Below, in pieces: positions 10,201-19,404 of a DNA stretch of 35,612 bases. This stretch comes from Methylovulum sp. (GTDB lineage: Bacteria > Pseudomonadota > Gammaproteobacteria > Methylococcales > Methylomonadaceae). The notes beneath the pieces were generated by a model. The model ran no database searches. It saw nothing but the letters and a program-made list of their open reading frames with translations, and was not told the origin of the DNA. A program made the translations under genes and the position numbers. Location: the NCBI GenBank assembly GCA_030689765.1, contig JAUYEP010000127.1:1-35612 (forward strand), read 5' to 3'. Each line of letters starts with the position of its first letter. Within the stretch, counting starts at the first letter, position 1.

Positions 10201-11703
10201 TGTTTTGATAAAAAATGCCAATACGAACACGAGCTAGGCATCATGCAAAATAATATCATTATGAACTGTAACGATGTCGGCATTTACATCAACAAAGGCA
10301 AAGACACCCAGATTATCAATAACACCCTATATAATACTGCCGGTATTGATATCCGCTTTCCAGAATCCAATGCCACAGCCAGCAATAATCTGCTCACAAG
10401 ATCAATCAGACAACGAAATCAGGCAAGGCTTATCGGAACCAATAATCGCCAGGGAGTTGACAAACAACAATTTACCCGCTGGTATACCGATCCAGATAAA
10501 GCTGATTTTTCACTGCGGCAAACCACATCCGAACCATTACCTATAGCTAAGAATCAGACCCACAGTGATTATTGCGCCCTGCAATTAAACAACCTAGAAC
10601 GGAAGATAGGCGCGATTGACTCCGATAGCCAAGCATCATGCAACAACCTGTTAAATAATACATTACCCCCGCTCACCATTCAGTTTAATGAAGAAATCCA
10701 TCAACTTGTCAAACAACAGGAAAAATCCTTACAGCGTTATAAAGAAGAGCAAAAGCTTAAAACTTCGGTCACGGTGTGTCATGCAGGCTGTGAATATCAG
10801 GATTTAAGCAAAGCCCTCAGAGCCGTAAAAACGCATGGCACCATCTACCTGGAACCCGGAAAATATGAAACCTGTGGCATCATCAACCGTAGCGTACATA
10901 TTATTGGAAACCGCCAACAAGAAAATGGCGTACATTTAACCCAAACAGCTTGCGACGGCAAAGCGGCATTAATTGTCAATGCCCCCGATGTCACGCTGGA
11001 GGATCTTGAAATCTCCAGGGTGAGCGTTAATGATAAAAATGGAGCCTGCTTAAGGCTTGAAGCCAATGCCCGCAACTTGACCATCAACAGACTCAATTGC
11101 CATGATAATCAAGCTGGTATCATAGCCAATATCAATGAAGGGAAGCTGACGATAAAGCACTCAGTTTTTGAACGTAATGGGTTTAATCACGGTAAAGCCA
11201 GTAATATCAGCATCACTTCCAATGATGCAGTTGAAATCATAAACAGCAAAATTCTATCCACTACAGGCAAAGGACACGCCATACAACTTAATGCCCCGCA
11301 CATGCTAATTGACCATACAGAAATCGCTGGCTTAAACGGACAAAGTTCCCGTGCCATAGACAACACCATTGGCGGCGAATTGATTATCAGCAACAGCTGG
11401 CTTGAACAAGGCCCCAACACCGATAATGATGAACTAATAGGCTTCGCTCTAGGTGAAGAAAAAGCTTTGCTGGATAAGCAAATCGTAATCCTGGAAAACA
11501 ATCACATCATTTTTGACAAAAAGCTTAATATAGCGGCCAGTTTTCTAAACTCAAGAAAACTATTTAACACCACGGATAGCACCGAGACATTCTTAAAAGA
11601 TAATACCATCATCGGCATGGACAGCTATGGCGCAAGCCATATAACCTCAAGCGGTAACAAAATTTTTGCTGACCGGGAAGCTGCCGGGCTACCGCCGTAC
11701 TAA
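7285..11703 (+). CDS. Wzy/O-antigen-ligase-like polytopic membrane protein fused to C-terminal right-handed parallel beta-helix domains
   Basis: N-terminal ~300 aa multi-TM with an O-antigen ligase-like region; soluble loop ~aa 363-550; more TMs to ~aa 660; then two beta-helix-like regions (LIIKGDCATHTECEHAFHIVGNADGSILRNNIIYDF...; LVNAPDVTLEDLEISRVSVN... NLTINRLNCHDNQAGIIANINEGKLTIKHSVFERNG). Confidence 0.8.
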   Translation: MSVLAFNPVRIIPMLPRLGSIPLFYFIASQLINFPIFTAPLIGVVVLYAIGLSYWSKLWLIILPTLLPILDFTPWSGRILVTEFDLVILTSIAVSLLFNRLDFSFIKQLGHVKWLILFLTLSFSMSTFIGYSVKLLPPLPFYAYLAEYNSIRVAKGFFSALCFLPILAYEKNQGAPTAKLLSLGIISGLILTILSIIWERTVLPGFFDFSYTYRISGMFSGLLLGGEMLDGYLFLAFPFFIVLFYSFNNPWLRFLGLLIFIGGLYGILVTFTRTNYLAVFVVIAILMLGSIKTPQIITKHKIRSSIVFVTLALLITISIFRGGYIGQRFSTLQDSFDQRLTHWENTLNISKEGIIPFIFGNGKGSYPNHYFSYDITGLTMARFWLMDEKLADKRTHFLRFSPSDKQGTLNVIQRFPANQTGNYKVKITLRTPSEKPQKLLVEFCNKNILRFQDECQWLGFSTQKNTTNQWQTITHGLPSDNFTKQLFSSITPVDINLLNRGLSETLDIGQVEIFAPDGKQLIKNTTFNNGFDHWFFSSGNHLAWHVKNLWISAFFEGGLIELSLITLLLIYLMKHLFKQALQGNHYALAMLAAITGIMIVGIFGSIFDDPRISWLFYLMVWLAILKPEMPPILQAKKTTLVRSLIPFIVFLMMASGITVYVINKFGYSADEAATLFIEKTEAKLGLAYAQTYQAKLDFPSLYQWRGQGANPLYNPVISRYTLTGKPFTISDSAEKTKFTRLIQVNNSQQFLQAIANAEPGDGIELQSGIYSVSHNIGISKNGTTEKPIIIYARQLGDVLVELDTVEGFKVNAAHWTFQNLIIKGDCATHTECEHAFHIVGNADGSILRNNIIYDFNSAIKGNGLPQLDGTIIYPDNVLIEKNSFTNTSPRNTGSPVNTIDVVGGDNWRIKANFISDFIKLHGNKTSHAAYLKGYGKNGLFEENLVICNKNLYQPGHSQVGLSFGGGGTGSQFCFDKKCQYEHELGIMQNNIIMNCNDVGIYINKGKDTQIINNTLYNTAGIDIRFPESNATASNNLLTRSIRQRNQARLIGTNNRQGVDKQQFTRWYTDPDKADFSLRQTTSEPLPIAKNQTHSDYCALQLNNLERKIGAIDSDSQASCNNLLNNTLPPLTIQFNEEIHQLVKQQEKSLQRYKEEQKLKTSVTVCHAGCEYQDLSKALRAVKTHGTIYLEPGKYETCGIINRSVHIIGNRQQENGVHLTQTACDGKAALIVNAPDVTLEDLEISRVSVNDKNGACLRLEANARNLTINRLNCHDNQAGIIANINEGKLTIKHSVFERNGFNHGKASNISITSNDAVEIINSKILSTTGKGHAIQLNAPHMLIDHTEIAGLNGQSSRAIDNTIGGELIISNSWLEQGPNTDNDELIGFALGEEKALLDKQIVILENNHIIFDKKLNIAASFLNSRKLFNTTDSTETFLKDNTIIGMDSYGASHITSSGNKIFADREAAGLPPY

Positions 11704-11713
11704 ACACAATGAT

Positions 11714-12451
11714 TCACTTCAACCTAACCCAGTAATTCTTCATATAAATCAACAACGCCAAACCAAGATGCTTCAGCCCTCTGGTCTTCATATACAATGG
11801 CTTATTATAAACTCCCTGCAAATCATCCAGCGTCAACATACAACCCAAAAACGCATTAACACTGTCCAACGTAGCTTCAGGCCGTTCAATCAAATCGTCA
11901 AACAGCAACTCACAACAAGGCAACTGATGATCCGCTACAAACTGTCTGATTAACCGATTAATCGCGTCGTTATAATGCTTGCAATAACTAAAAGACTGGA
12001 TATTGCGCCTGAGCAGTTCAGAAATCCAGCGTTGCTGAACAGAGCGGTCAACCACTACAACCAGCACATTCTCTTTATCCAATAGCCGAATCCAGAAAGG
12101 CATGGTAATCCACAACCTAGGGTCTTTCCACAGCCAAGGTTCCGACTGCCCACATTCACTGACAAACTGCTTAAAAGGCAACAAGTCAATGGTATCAAAC
12201 AAGTGCCCAGCCTCAGACACTTTCCCCAGCCTAACAATTGAGCGGTATGCAGTATCATAGCCTAAGTGTTTCAGCAACATATCATTCAAAAAAACCAACT
12301 GGCAGTTCTCGTGAGTATCATAATCGTTTTTCTTGCAAGTCGAATCCCCCGTCCAATAGCCTGCTTTAGAAATCAGATTGGCAACTACTGAACTCCCCGA
12401 AAGACCACTCGTCAAAATGATAATGTTTTTATTCATATCCCTAAATCTCAT
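11714..12451 (-). CDS. Sulfotransferase-like P-loop protein
   Basis: MNKNIIILTSGLSGSSVVANLISKAGYWTG (PAPS-binding P-loop-like), WLWKDPRLWITMPFWIRLLDKENVLVVVVDRSVQQRWISELLRRN; typical sulfotransferase family layout. Confidence 0.65.
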   Translation of the reverse strand: MRFRDMNKNIIILTSGLSGSSVVANLISKAGYWTGDSTCKKNDYDTHENCQLVFLNDMLLKHLGYDTAYRSIVRLGKVSEAGHLFDTIDLLPFKQFVSECGQSEPWLWKDPRLWITMPFWIRLLDKENVLVVVVDRSVQQRWISELLRRNIQSFSYCKHYNDAINRLIRQFVADHQLPCCELLFDDLIERPEATLDSVNAFLGCMLTLDDLQGVYNKPLYMKTRGLKHLGLALLIYMKNYWVRLK

Positions 12452-12543
12452 TTATTGAATACAATTGTAATTCAGCTTTACACAATTCCAGCATTAAAGA
12501 ATATAATTGCCAAATCTGGAAAATCTCTCTCATTAACCACCCA

Positions 12544-14274
12544 ATGTCATTACAGCCAGAAAACGACTCAATACTTGTTCTTGACGGTGAAGAATTCTCA
12601 ACGCTGTCTATTGTCCGCTCATTAGGCAGAAAGGGGCTGACGATTACCGTTGCCGCAACTGATGACAAAGCCATCTGCCGCTACTCAAAATATACGCAAC
12701 ACTTCTTTACCTACCCTGACCCGCTTACCGCTACGGAAGGGTTTACCCAAACGATCATCAAAAAATTAACCGAGCAAAATTACACCCTGCTTATCCCTGT
12801 TACTGAACTGACAACACTACCGTTAGCAAAAATACGCCAACAAATCGAACAGCGAACCCTATTGGCCCTGGCCGATAACCAGGCACTGGACATAGTCACA
12901 AACAAAGCCAAAACCTTTGCGCTGGCAGAAAAACATGGCATCCCCATACCCAAAAGCTATCACATTGATGATCTGCAAGCCCTTGAAAACTGCATAACCG
13001 AGATCAACTATCCGGTAGTGATCAAACCCTCACGCTCCATAGCCGACCAGAAAAACGACATACGCGCCAAACTTAAAGTTGACTATGCTTTTAACGCAGA
13101 AGAATTACAGCAAAAAACACACAACCTACTTAAATACACGGAAATAATCTTACAAGAATACTTTGCCGGCACTGGCACTGGCATAGAGCTGATCGCCGAT
13201 CGTGGCACCATCATTCATGCCTTTCAACACCAGCGTTTGCATGAATTACCCTTAACCGGCGGTGGCAGTTGCCTACGCCAAAGCGTTGCCGTTCATCCGC
13301 AGCTATTAAACTATGCACAAGCCCTGATCAAAGCGCTCAACTGGCATGGCGTCGCCATGGTTGAATTTAAGCACAATGCAGAAAACAATCAAAGCTGCCT
13401 AATGGAAATTAACGGCCGCTTTTGGGGATCGTTGCCGCTCGCCGTCGCTGCCGGTTCTGATTTTCCTTGGTTTCTATATCAGATGCTAATCCATCAACAG
13501 TATCCGCAACAATTTAATTCAGAACCAGGCCATATTTCCAGAAAAATCAAAGAAGACTTGTATTGGTACATTCAGGTCATATTCCGTCGTGATAACAGCC
13601 CATTAATTAAATGGCCTACAACCACCCAGTTAATAAAAGATTTCTGCTCAATTTTTAACTACCGGCATCATTTTGACGCTTTTTATTATAAGGATCTAAA
13701 ACCAGGATTTATCGAGCTTGGGCGTACTGGCTTGTGGCTATATTATTTTATTAGTGGCTATATCCGAAAACGTTGGCTGAAAAAAAAACACTTGAAAATT
13801 AAGCAAACCCAAGCCATCGCACAACCACTCAAACTTGCGAAGAACATCCGGTTTCTTTGCTACGGCAATATAAATCGAAGCGCAGTAGCAGAATGCCTTT
13901 ACCATCAGCGAGACAACAAACGGTTTAGCGTCCAATCAGCTGGTTTTCATCCCAAAAACCAACGCCCAGCCGACCCCAATATGGTTAAAATCGCCCAAGA
14001 ATATCACTGCGATATGAGCAACTGGTCATCCCTCTCGCTCACGGAAAACATGCTTAACACAGCAGACTTAATTTTTGTGATGGAAATTGAACATATTGAA
14101 AAACTGACTCAACAGTATCCTAAACAGTCACGCAAAACCTATTTACTCAGTGCGCTTGATGCTGATGAAAAATCACCGCTTGAAATCAGTGACCCATACG
14201 GTAAAACATTGGACGAATACCGCCGCTGTTTTAACCAAATCAAAAACTTCATCAGTCAATTAAATAAACTTTAA
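12544..14274 (+). CDS. ATP-grasp domain protein fused to a C-terminal low-molecular-weight protein tyrosine phosphatase domain
   Basis: N-terminal ATP-grasp (VTNKAKTFALAEKHGIPIPKSYHIDD...YPVVIKPSRS...ILQEYFAGTGTGIELIADRG...VAMVEFKHNAENNQSCLMEINGRFWGSLPLAVAAG); C-terminal LMW-PTP (FLCYGNINRSAVAECLY, CX5R; late DPYGKTLDEYRRCF). Confidence 0.85.
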   Translation: MSLQPENDSILVLDGEEFSTLSIVRSLGRKGLTITVAATDDKAICRYSKYTQHFFTYPDPLTATEGFTQTIIKKLTEQNYTLLIPVTELTTLPLAKIRQQIEQRTLLALADNQALDIVTNKAKTFALAEKHGIPIPKSYHIDDLQALENCITEINYPVVIKPSRSIADQKNDIRAKLKVDYAFNAEELQQKTHNLLKYTEIILQEYFAGTGTGIELIADRGTIIHAFQHQRLHELPLTGGGSCLRQSVAVHPQLLNYAQALIKALNWHGVAMVEFKHNAENNQSCLMEINGRFWGSLPLAVAAGSDFPWFLYQMLIHQQYPQQFNSEPGHISRKIKEDLYWYIQVIFRRDNSPLIKWPTTTQLIKDFCSIFNYRHHFDAFYYKDLKPGFIELGRTGLWLYYFISGYIRKRWLKKKHLKIKQTQAIAQPLKLAKNIRFLCYGNINRSAVAECLYHQRDNKRFSVQSAGFHPKNQRPADPNMVKIAQEYHCDMSNWSSLSLTENMLNTADLIFVMEIEHIEKLTQQYPKQSRKTYLLSALDADEKSPLEISDPYGKTLDEYRRCFNQIKNFISQLNKL

Positions 14275-14279
14275 CCAAC

Positions 14280-15275
14280 ATGCTTAACCCACCCAAAAAC
14301 ACAATTGACTTATCGGGGCTAAAGCAGCCGATTTTATGCGTGGTTATAGATACCGAAGAAGAATTTAACTGGAAAGCGCCATTGCGCCGTGATGCCATCA
14401 GCGTTAAAAATATCGCCCATCAGGAAAAAGCCCAAAGAATTTTTGCCAGATACAGCATCAAACCAACCTATGTCATTGACTATCCTGTAGCCAACCAAGC
14501 CGATGGTATCCAACCGCTCAAGGCATTTTATGACGATAAGCTGTGTGACATTGGCGCCCATTTACACCCGTGGGTAACCCCGCCGTTCACTGAAATAGTC
14601 AATAACCGCAATTCGTTTCCCGGCAACCTAAGTTATGAACAGGAATATGAAAAGCTAAAAATACTCACCCAAACCATAGCGGACAATTTTGGTTTTAGCC
14701 CAACTATCTATAAAGCGGGGCGCTATGGCGTTGGCCCTAATACAACCGACATATTGACAAAGCTGGGTTATGCCATTGATTGCAGCGTAGTCCCCCATAC
14801 CAATTTCAACGCCATCGAAGGGCCTGATTTTTCAATGCTGCCTTTAACACCTTATTGGTTTGCTCAGGACAGCTTATTTGAAGTACCGCTTAGTTTTAAT
14901 TATGTCGGCTTTTTATCAAAATCAGGTAATCGTTTACAATCCATCATTACCCAGCAGCCGTTAGTTAAACTTAGAATACCGGCAATTTTCTCTAGGCTAG
15001 GCCTGTTTGAACGCATTAGATTGTCACCCGAAGGGCACTCTTTTGACGAACTTAAACGCTTAACTTTAAGCATGCTTAAACAAGGGCATAAAGTTTTTTG
15101 TTTGACGTATCATAGCTCCACATTAATGCTGGGCGGTTCGCCGTATGTAAAGAATGAAATTGAGCTTGAAGCATTTTTAAAAACGATAGAGCAGTATTGT
15201 AATTTTTTTGCTTCTGAAATAAGCGGAACTAGTGTTGGCCTAAAGCAACTAAAAGATAACTTTAGAAATGGATAA
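14280..15275 (+). CDS. Polysaccharide deacetylase family protein
   Basis: CVVIDTEEEFNWKAPLRRDAISVKNIAHQEKAQRIFARYSIKPTYVIDYPVA...CDIGAHLHPWVTPPF...YKAGRYGVGPNTTDILTKLGYAIDCSVVP; NodB-fold motifs. Confidence 0.8.
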   Translation: MLNPPKNTIDLSGLKQPILCVVIDTEEEFNWKAPLRRDAISVKNIAHQEKAQRIFARYSIKPTYVIDYPVANQADGIQPLKAFYDDKLCDIGAHLHPWVTPPFTEIVNNRNSFPGNLSYEQEYEKLKILTQTIADNFGFSPTIYKAGRYGVGPNTTDILTKLGYAIDCSVVPHTNFNAIEGPDFSMLPLTPYWFAQDSLFEVPLSFNYVGFLSKSGNRLQSIITQQPLVKLRIPAIFSRLGLFERIRLSPEGHSFDELKRLTLSMLKQGHKVFCLTYHSSTLMLGGSPYVKNEIELEAFLKTIEQYCNFFASEISGTSVGLKQLKDNFRNG

Positions 15276-15433
15276 AACAATGCGGCATTGGTACCTAAAT
15301 CAGTCATACAACATAATAAAAATATTTTCATTATGAATTGCCTAATATACTAGGGAAACGGCGATTTTTCGCACTAAAAATACACATAGGCTATTGATTG
15401 ATAATCGCCTTCATTATTCAGGAGTACCAGATA

Positions 15434-16453
15434 ATGCCCAACGAGACAGATGAAGTTTTTTTTTCGATCATTATCCCAACCCGAAACCGACCCGAATTAT
15501 TTTTGCTGGCGCTTAAATCAGTTTATGAACAAACGTTTGCCCAAAAAGAAATTATTATTATAAATGACGGCTCAATTAGTCCATTTTTGGAACAATATAA
15601 ATTACTGGAAAGGCATTATCCAGACATTCAGTTTCATTATCTTGTACATCGCCCTAATGGGCATGGCCAAAGTTATTCCATGAATTATGGCGCTGATCTA
15701 GCTAAAGGGAAGTACCTCTGTTTTCTCGACGATGATGACTACTGGACTGATAATCAATACTTGCAAAAAGCCCACAGCCATATTTCGACATACCACAAAA
15801 CAGTTGATCTGTTTTACAGCAACCAAAAAGCTTATTTCTCAAATGGTGAGCCACAAAATGCCAATGTATGGATTGAAGACTTAATACCTAAAGCAAAAGT
15901 ACAAGCTCGGGCATATAAAGAAACTTTTATCGTCGATACTCATTTTCTATTAAGTAGCGGTGGGTTTGCCCACCTTAATTGCAGTATTTTCAATAATGCT
16001 CTATATCATGCTATCGGCGGCATGGATGAGGGCATTCGTTATGAATGTGACCGGGATATCTATATCAGGGCAATAGATACTGCGGATAATATACTCTACA
16101 ATCCTGACTTTATTTCCAAACACCATATCCCAGACAAAAAAAAAGCGGACAACATGTCCACCATGATCTCAATTTATGAGAAAAAACTTTTTCAATTGCG
16201 GGTATATGATAAGGGTATATTACTGTCTAAAAATCCGGAAATAACAGCTTACTGTAAAATAGCAAAAGGCTATGAGCTTAAACATATAACAGAGGCTCTT
16301 TACAAAGCCAAGAGGAAAAATGAAGCCTTTTACTATGCCAAAGAAGCTTTAGGCGTATTGCCCACAATTAAATGGCTGTCTTTTACTCTGTCTATCTTAT
16401 ATTCAAAAATATTCTGTATTGACATAGCAAAAAATTTTATATCAAGATCTTGA
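15434..16453 (+). CDS. Glycosyltransferase family 2 (paralog 1)
   Basis: FFSIIIPTRNRPELFLLALKSVYEQTFAQKEIIIINDGS...YLCFLDDDDYWTD; start at ATG 15434 after SD-like caggag. Confidence 0.85.
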   Translation: MPNETDEVFFSIIIPTRNRPELFLLALKSVYEQTFAQKEIIIINDGSISPFLEQYKLLERHYPDIQFHYLVHRPNGHGQSYSMNYGADLAKGKYLCFLDDDDYWTDNQYLQKAHSHISTYHKTVDLFYSNQKAYFSNGEPQNANVWIEDLIPKAKVQARAYKETFIVDTHFLLSSGGFAHLNCSIFNNALYHAIGGMDEGIRYECDRDIYIRAIDTADNILYNPDFISKHHIPDKKKADNMSTMISIYEKKLFQLRVYDKGILLSKNPEITAYCKIAKGYELKHITEALYKAKRKNEAFYYAKEALGVLPTIKWLSFTLSILYSKIFCIDIAKNFISRS

Positions 16454-16471
16454 TTTATAATTGTACTGCTG

Positions 16472-17470
16472 ATGAATATTATCGATAATGACATTTTTTT
16501 TTCCATCATCATTCCGACCCGAAATCGAACAGATTTATTTTTAAAAGCTTTAGACTCAGTTATAAAGCAATCATTTAATGGTTATGAGATACTCATAATA
16601 GATGATGGCTCAAATGATGATAACCATAAAAAATACCAAAATATAATAAAGCAATATAGTGACAGAGTAACCTTTCTAAGGCTTATCTACAGACCCAATG
16701 GTCATGGACATTGCTTTGCGAGAAACTATGCTGTAGATAAATCGCGAGGAAAATATGTCGGTTTTTTGGATGATGATGACTATTGGACTGACACAAATCA
16801 TTTAGCCAACGCATTTTATTCTATTACCTCACAAAATACTGATGTGGACTTATACCTTACCAATCAGTGGGCTTTCTCGGTTGAAGGGGAAGTTATTAAA
16901 GATGTTTGGATTGATGATTTGCCGGATAAACTGTTTCTTAATTTACACGCTGATAACAATGGGGCATATAAATTAACAGCCGAACAACTGTTAGTAAGCG
17001 ACAATTTTTGTCATTTGAATTGCATAATTGTTAAAAAATCACTCTATCAATCAATTGGCGGTATGGATGAGTGCCTACGTTACGAACCTGATAGGGATAT
17101 TTATCTCCGCTTAATAGACGAAGCTGATAATATTATTCATAATCCGAACGTAATAGCCCGGCACAATATTCCAGATCAATCTAAAAAAAATAATGCATCA
17201 ACGGTGCACTCAGACTTGCAAAAAAAGCTGTTTCAATTAAGGGCTGTTGATAAAGGTATTTTATTTCTAAAAAATAAAAGCGTTATTAGCTTCTGCAAAA
17301 TAAGAAAATCTTATTTATTGAAACATATTGCAGAGCTCTTATTAAAGGAAAAAAAATATGATTTAGCTTTATTATATGCAAAAGAGGCTTTGTCAATTAG
17401 ATTTAGTATTAAATGGTTGGCATATACCCTTCTTATTTTCTTGCGTTTAATTACCCAAAAAGGATATTGA
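16472..17470 (+). CDS. Glycosyltransferase family 2 (paralog 2)
   Basis: FFSIIIPTRNRTDLFLKALDSVIKQSFNGYEILIIDDGS...YVGFLDDDDYWTD; closely similar to the preceding CDS. Confidence 0.85.
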   Translation: MNIIDNDIFFSIIIPTRNRTDLFLKALDSVIKQSFNGYEILIIDDGSNDDNHKKYQNIIKQYSDRVTFLRLIYRPNGHGHCFARNYAVDKSRGKYVGFLDDDDYWTDTNHLANAFYSITSQNTDVDLYLTNQWAFSVEGEVIKDVWIDDLPDKLFLNLHADNNGAYKLTAEQLLVSDNFCHLNCIIVKKSLYQSIGGMDECLRYEPDRDIYLRLIDEADNIIHNPNVIARHNIPDQSKKNNASTVHSDLQKKLFQLRAVDKGILFLKNKSVISFCKIRKSYLLKHIAELLLKEKKYDLALLYAKEALSIRFSIKWLAYTLLIFLRLITQKGY

Positions 17471-17473
17471 TTT

Positions 17474-18376
17474 ATGCGACTATTTGGCATTATGCTCAGT
17501 AAAAATGAAGGGGATGTGATCGAACACACCCTCAACCATTTGCGGCAAATGAACTGTTTTGAGAAGATATTTTTTTATGATACAGGTTCTAAAGATAATA
17601 CTTTTGAAAGTGCAAAAAAATATGCGGACTTATTGCACAATCCACAACAAACAGGGCTTACATTTTCAGATCAACTAAAGTTCGACTTACTTTATACAAA
17701 CCAGGAACATTTTAAAGAGGGCGATTGGTTTGCGATAATCGATTCAGATGAGTTTTATGTTGATAACCCCTTGGATATTATTAGGCTTGCAGAAGCTGAA
17801 AAGGCAACATGCATAAAGTCACTCAGCGCCCAATTCTACATAACAGAACAAGATAAAGATATTAGATATAATAATAATATATCACCAGAGCTACAACGGT
17901 CGCATTATCTCATCAATTGGGGTGAAGTAAGGCTGATGAAGCATATTCCTGCTTACTTGCATAATGAAAAAGACTGTAAATCTTCCTCATCACCATTACA
18001 AATGGCGTCTAAAAACTTACTTCTCAAACACTATCAATATCGTTCCCCTGAACAAATACAATTACGTATCAACACTCGATTAGAGAATCATAAATTATCT
18101 AATAACTGGGGGCACATACATTATACAAATTGGGAGGATTATATAGTTCCAAGTAAACTTTTACACAAATATGATGAAAGTTTTAAATATGGCTTGCCCG
18201 ATAATCTTAATTTGTATCGTGTAACAAATAACCCTGCCTATACACATAGTGGACTTAATTGGCTTAATAAAAATGGATTTTTACAAGAACCCTATGTTAA
18301 GTGGCTAAAAAGAAAACCAGTGAATCATTTTTTATATAAATTGATTTTTAAACTATTCCCCTATAAATACTATTAA
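17474..18376 (+). CDS. Glycosyltransferase family 2-like (Glyco_tranf_2_4 type)
   Basis: MRLFGIMLSKNEGDVIEHTLNHLRQMNCFEKIFFYDTGSKDNTFE...WFAIIDSDEFYVD. Confidence 0.7.
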   Translation: MRLFGIMLSKNEGDVIEHTLNHLRQMNCFEKIFFYDTGSKDNTFESAKKYADLLHNPQQTGLTFSDQLKFDLLYTNQEHFKEGDWFAIIDSDEFYVDNPLDIIRLAEAEKATCIKSLSAQFYITEQDKDIRYNNNISPELQRSHYLINWGEVRLMKHIPAYLHNEKDCKSSSSPLQMASKNLLLKHYQYRSPEQIQLRINTRLENHKLSNNWGHIHYTNWEDYIVPSKLLHKYDESFKYGLPDNLNLYRVTNNPAYTHSGLNWLNKNGFLQEPYVKWLKRKPVNHFLYKLIFKLFPYKYY

Positions 18377-18393
18377 TTTAAAAGTAATTCAGT

Positions 18394-19326
18394 ATGCAAC
18401 CTTTAGTCCATATAATAATTCTAAATTGGAATGACTATAAAAAAACAATTTCGTGCATTAAGTCATTAGATTCATTGAAATATCATAACTTTGAAACTAT
18501 AGTTATCGATAATGGTTCCACAAATGAGTCTATTGAAATTCTTTCTCAAAGTTCGAATATTGAACTTAAATGTAATTCAACTAATTTAGGTTTCACTGGC
18601 GGAAATAATGGCGCTATGGAAGAAGCTATCAATACTGGAGCGGATTATGTTTGGTTACTTAATAATGATGCTACCGTTGAGCCTGATTGTTTAGATAAAT
18701 TGGTTAACGCAGCGGAAAATGATAAAAATATCGGTTTATTAAGCCCTGTGATTTATGAGGCAGGAACAACGGATAAAATACAAAATTGTGGTACATGCTT
18801 TGACTTATCAAAACTAATGATGGAAGAAACAACCGATATACTAATTTCACAACAGTGGCAAAAAGAGACTCCTTACAACATTATTTTATGGGGAACGGCC
18901 TTATTAATACCTAAACATACCATTAAATCCATAGGTACGCTTGATGAACGATTTTTTGCTTATGCCGAAGATCTTGACTATTCAATCCGAAGTGCAAAGG
19001 CAGGTTATAAAAATATAACCGTTTACGATGCTAAAATTTGGCACGAAGGACATACAGGACACAGAAAACCTTACTATTATTACTACACAAACCGTAACAG
19101 TTTATTTTTATGGAAAAAACATCTTGGCTTTACGCAGTACATAAAACGCGCATGGTGGAATATTGATCGCACCAATAAACGCATGGCAGACTTAAATAAT
19201 CAACCAGAATTAATAAGTGCATGCGTATTAGGATGTTGGGATGGTTTATGCGGTGTTGGTGGTGAGTTTAACTCAGCAAGGAACGTCAACAAATTTATAA
19301 AAAAAATATTTTCGATGCTGTCATAA
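18394..19326 (+). CDS. Glycosyltransferase family 2 (rhamnosyltransferase-like)
   Basis: VHIIILNWNDYKKTISCIKSLDSLKYHNFETIVIDNGSTNESIEIL...LGFTGGNNGAMEEAINTGADYVWLLNNDATVEPDCL. Confidence 0.85.
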   Translation: MQPLVHIIILNWNDYKKTISCIKSLDSLKYHNFETIVIDNGSTNESIEILSQSSNIELKCNSTNLGFTGGNNGAMEEAINTGADYVWLLNNDATVEPDCLDKLVNAAENDKNIGLLSPVIYEAGTTDKIQNCGTCFDLSKLMMEETTDILISQQWQKETPYNIILWGTALLIPKHTIKSIGTLDERFFAYAEDLDYSIRSAKAGYKNITVYDAKIWHEGHTGHRKPYYYYYTNRNSLFLWKKHLGFTQYIKRAWWNIDRTNKRMADLNNQPELISACVLGCWDGLCGVGGEFNSARNVNKFIKKIFSMLS

Positions 19327-19404
19327 CTATTACAGCATTTTCATCTTTTGTTACAGCGGTTTCAATATGATGTGTCAACACTTTTCCGGACACAAAGCAG
19401 CCAG

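Noticed and set aside
11187-11501. 104-aa minus-strand ORF
   Set aside because: Antisense to the beta-helix region of the 1472-aa gene.
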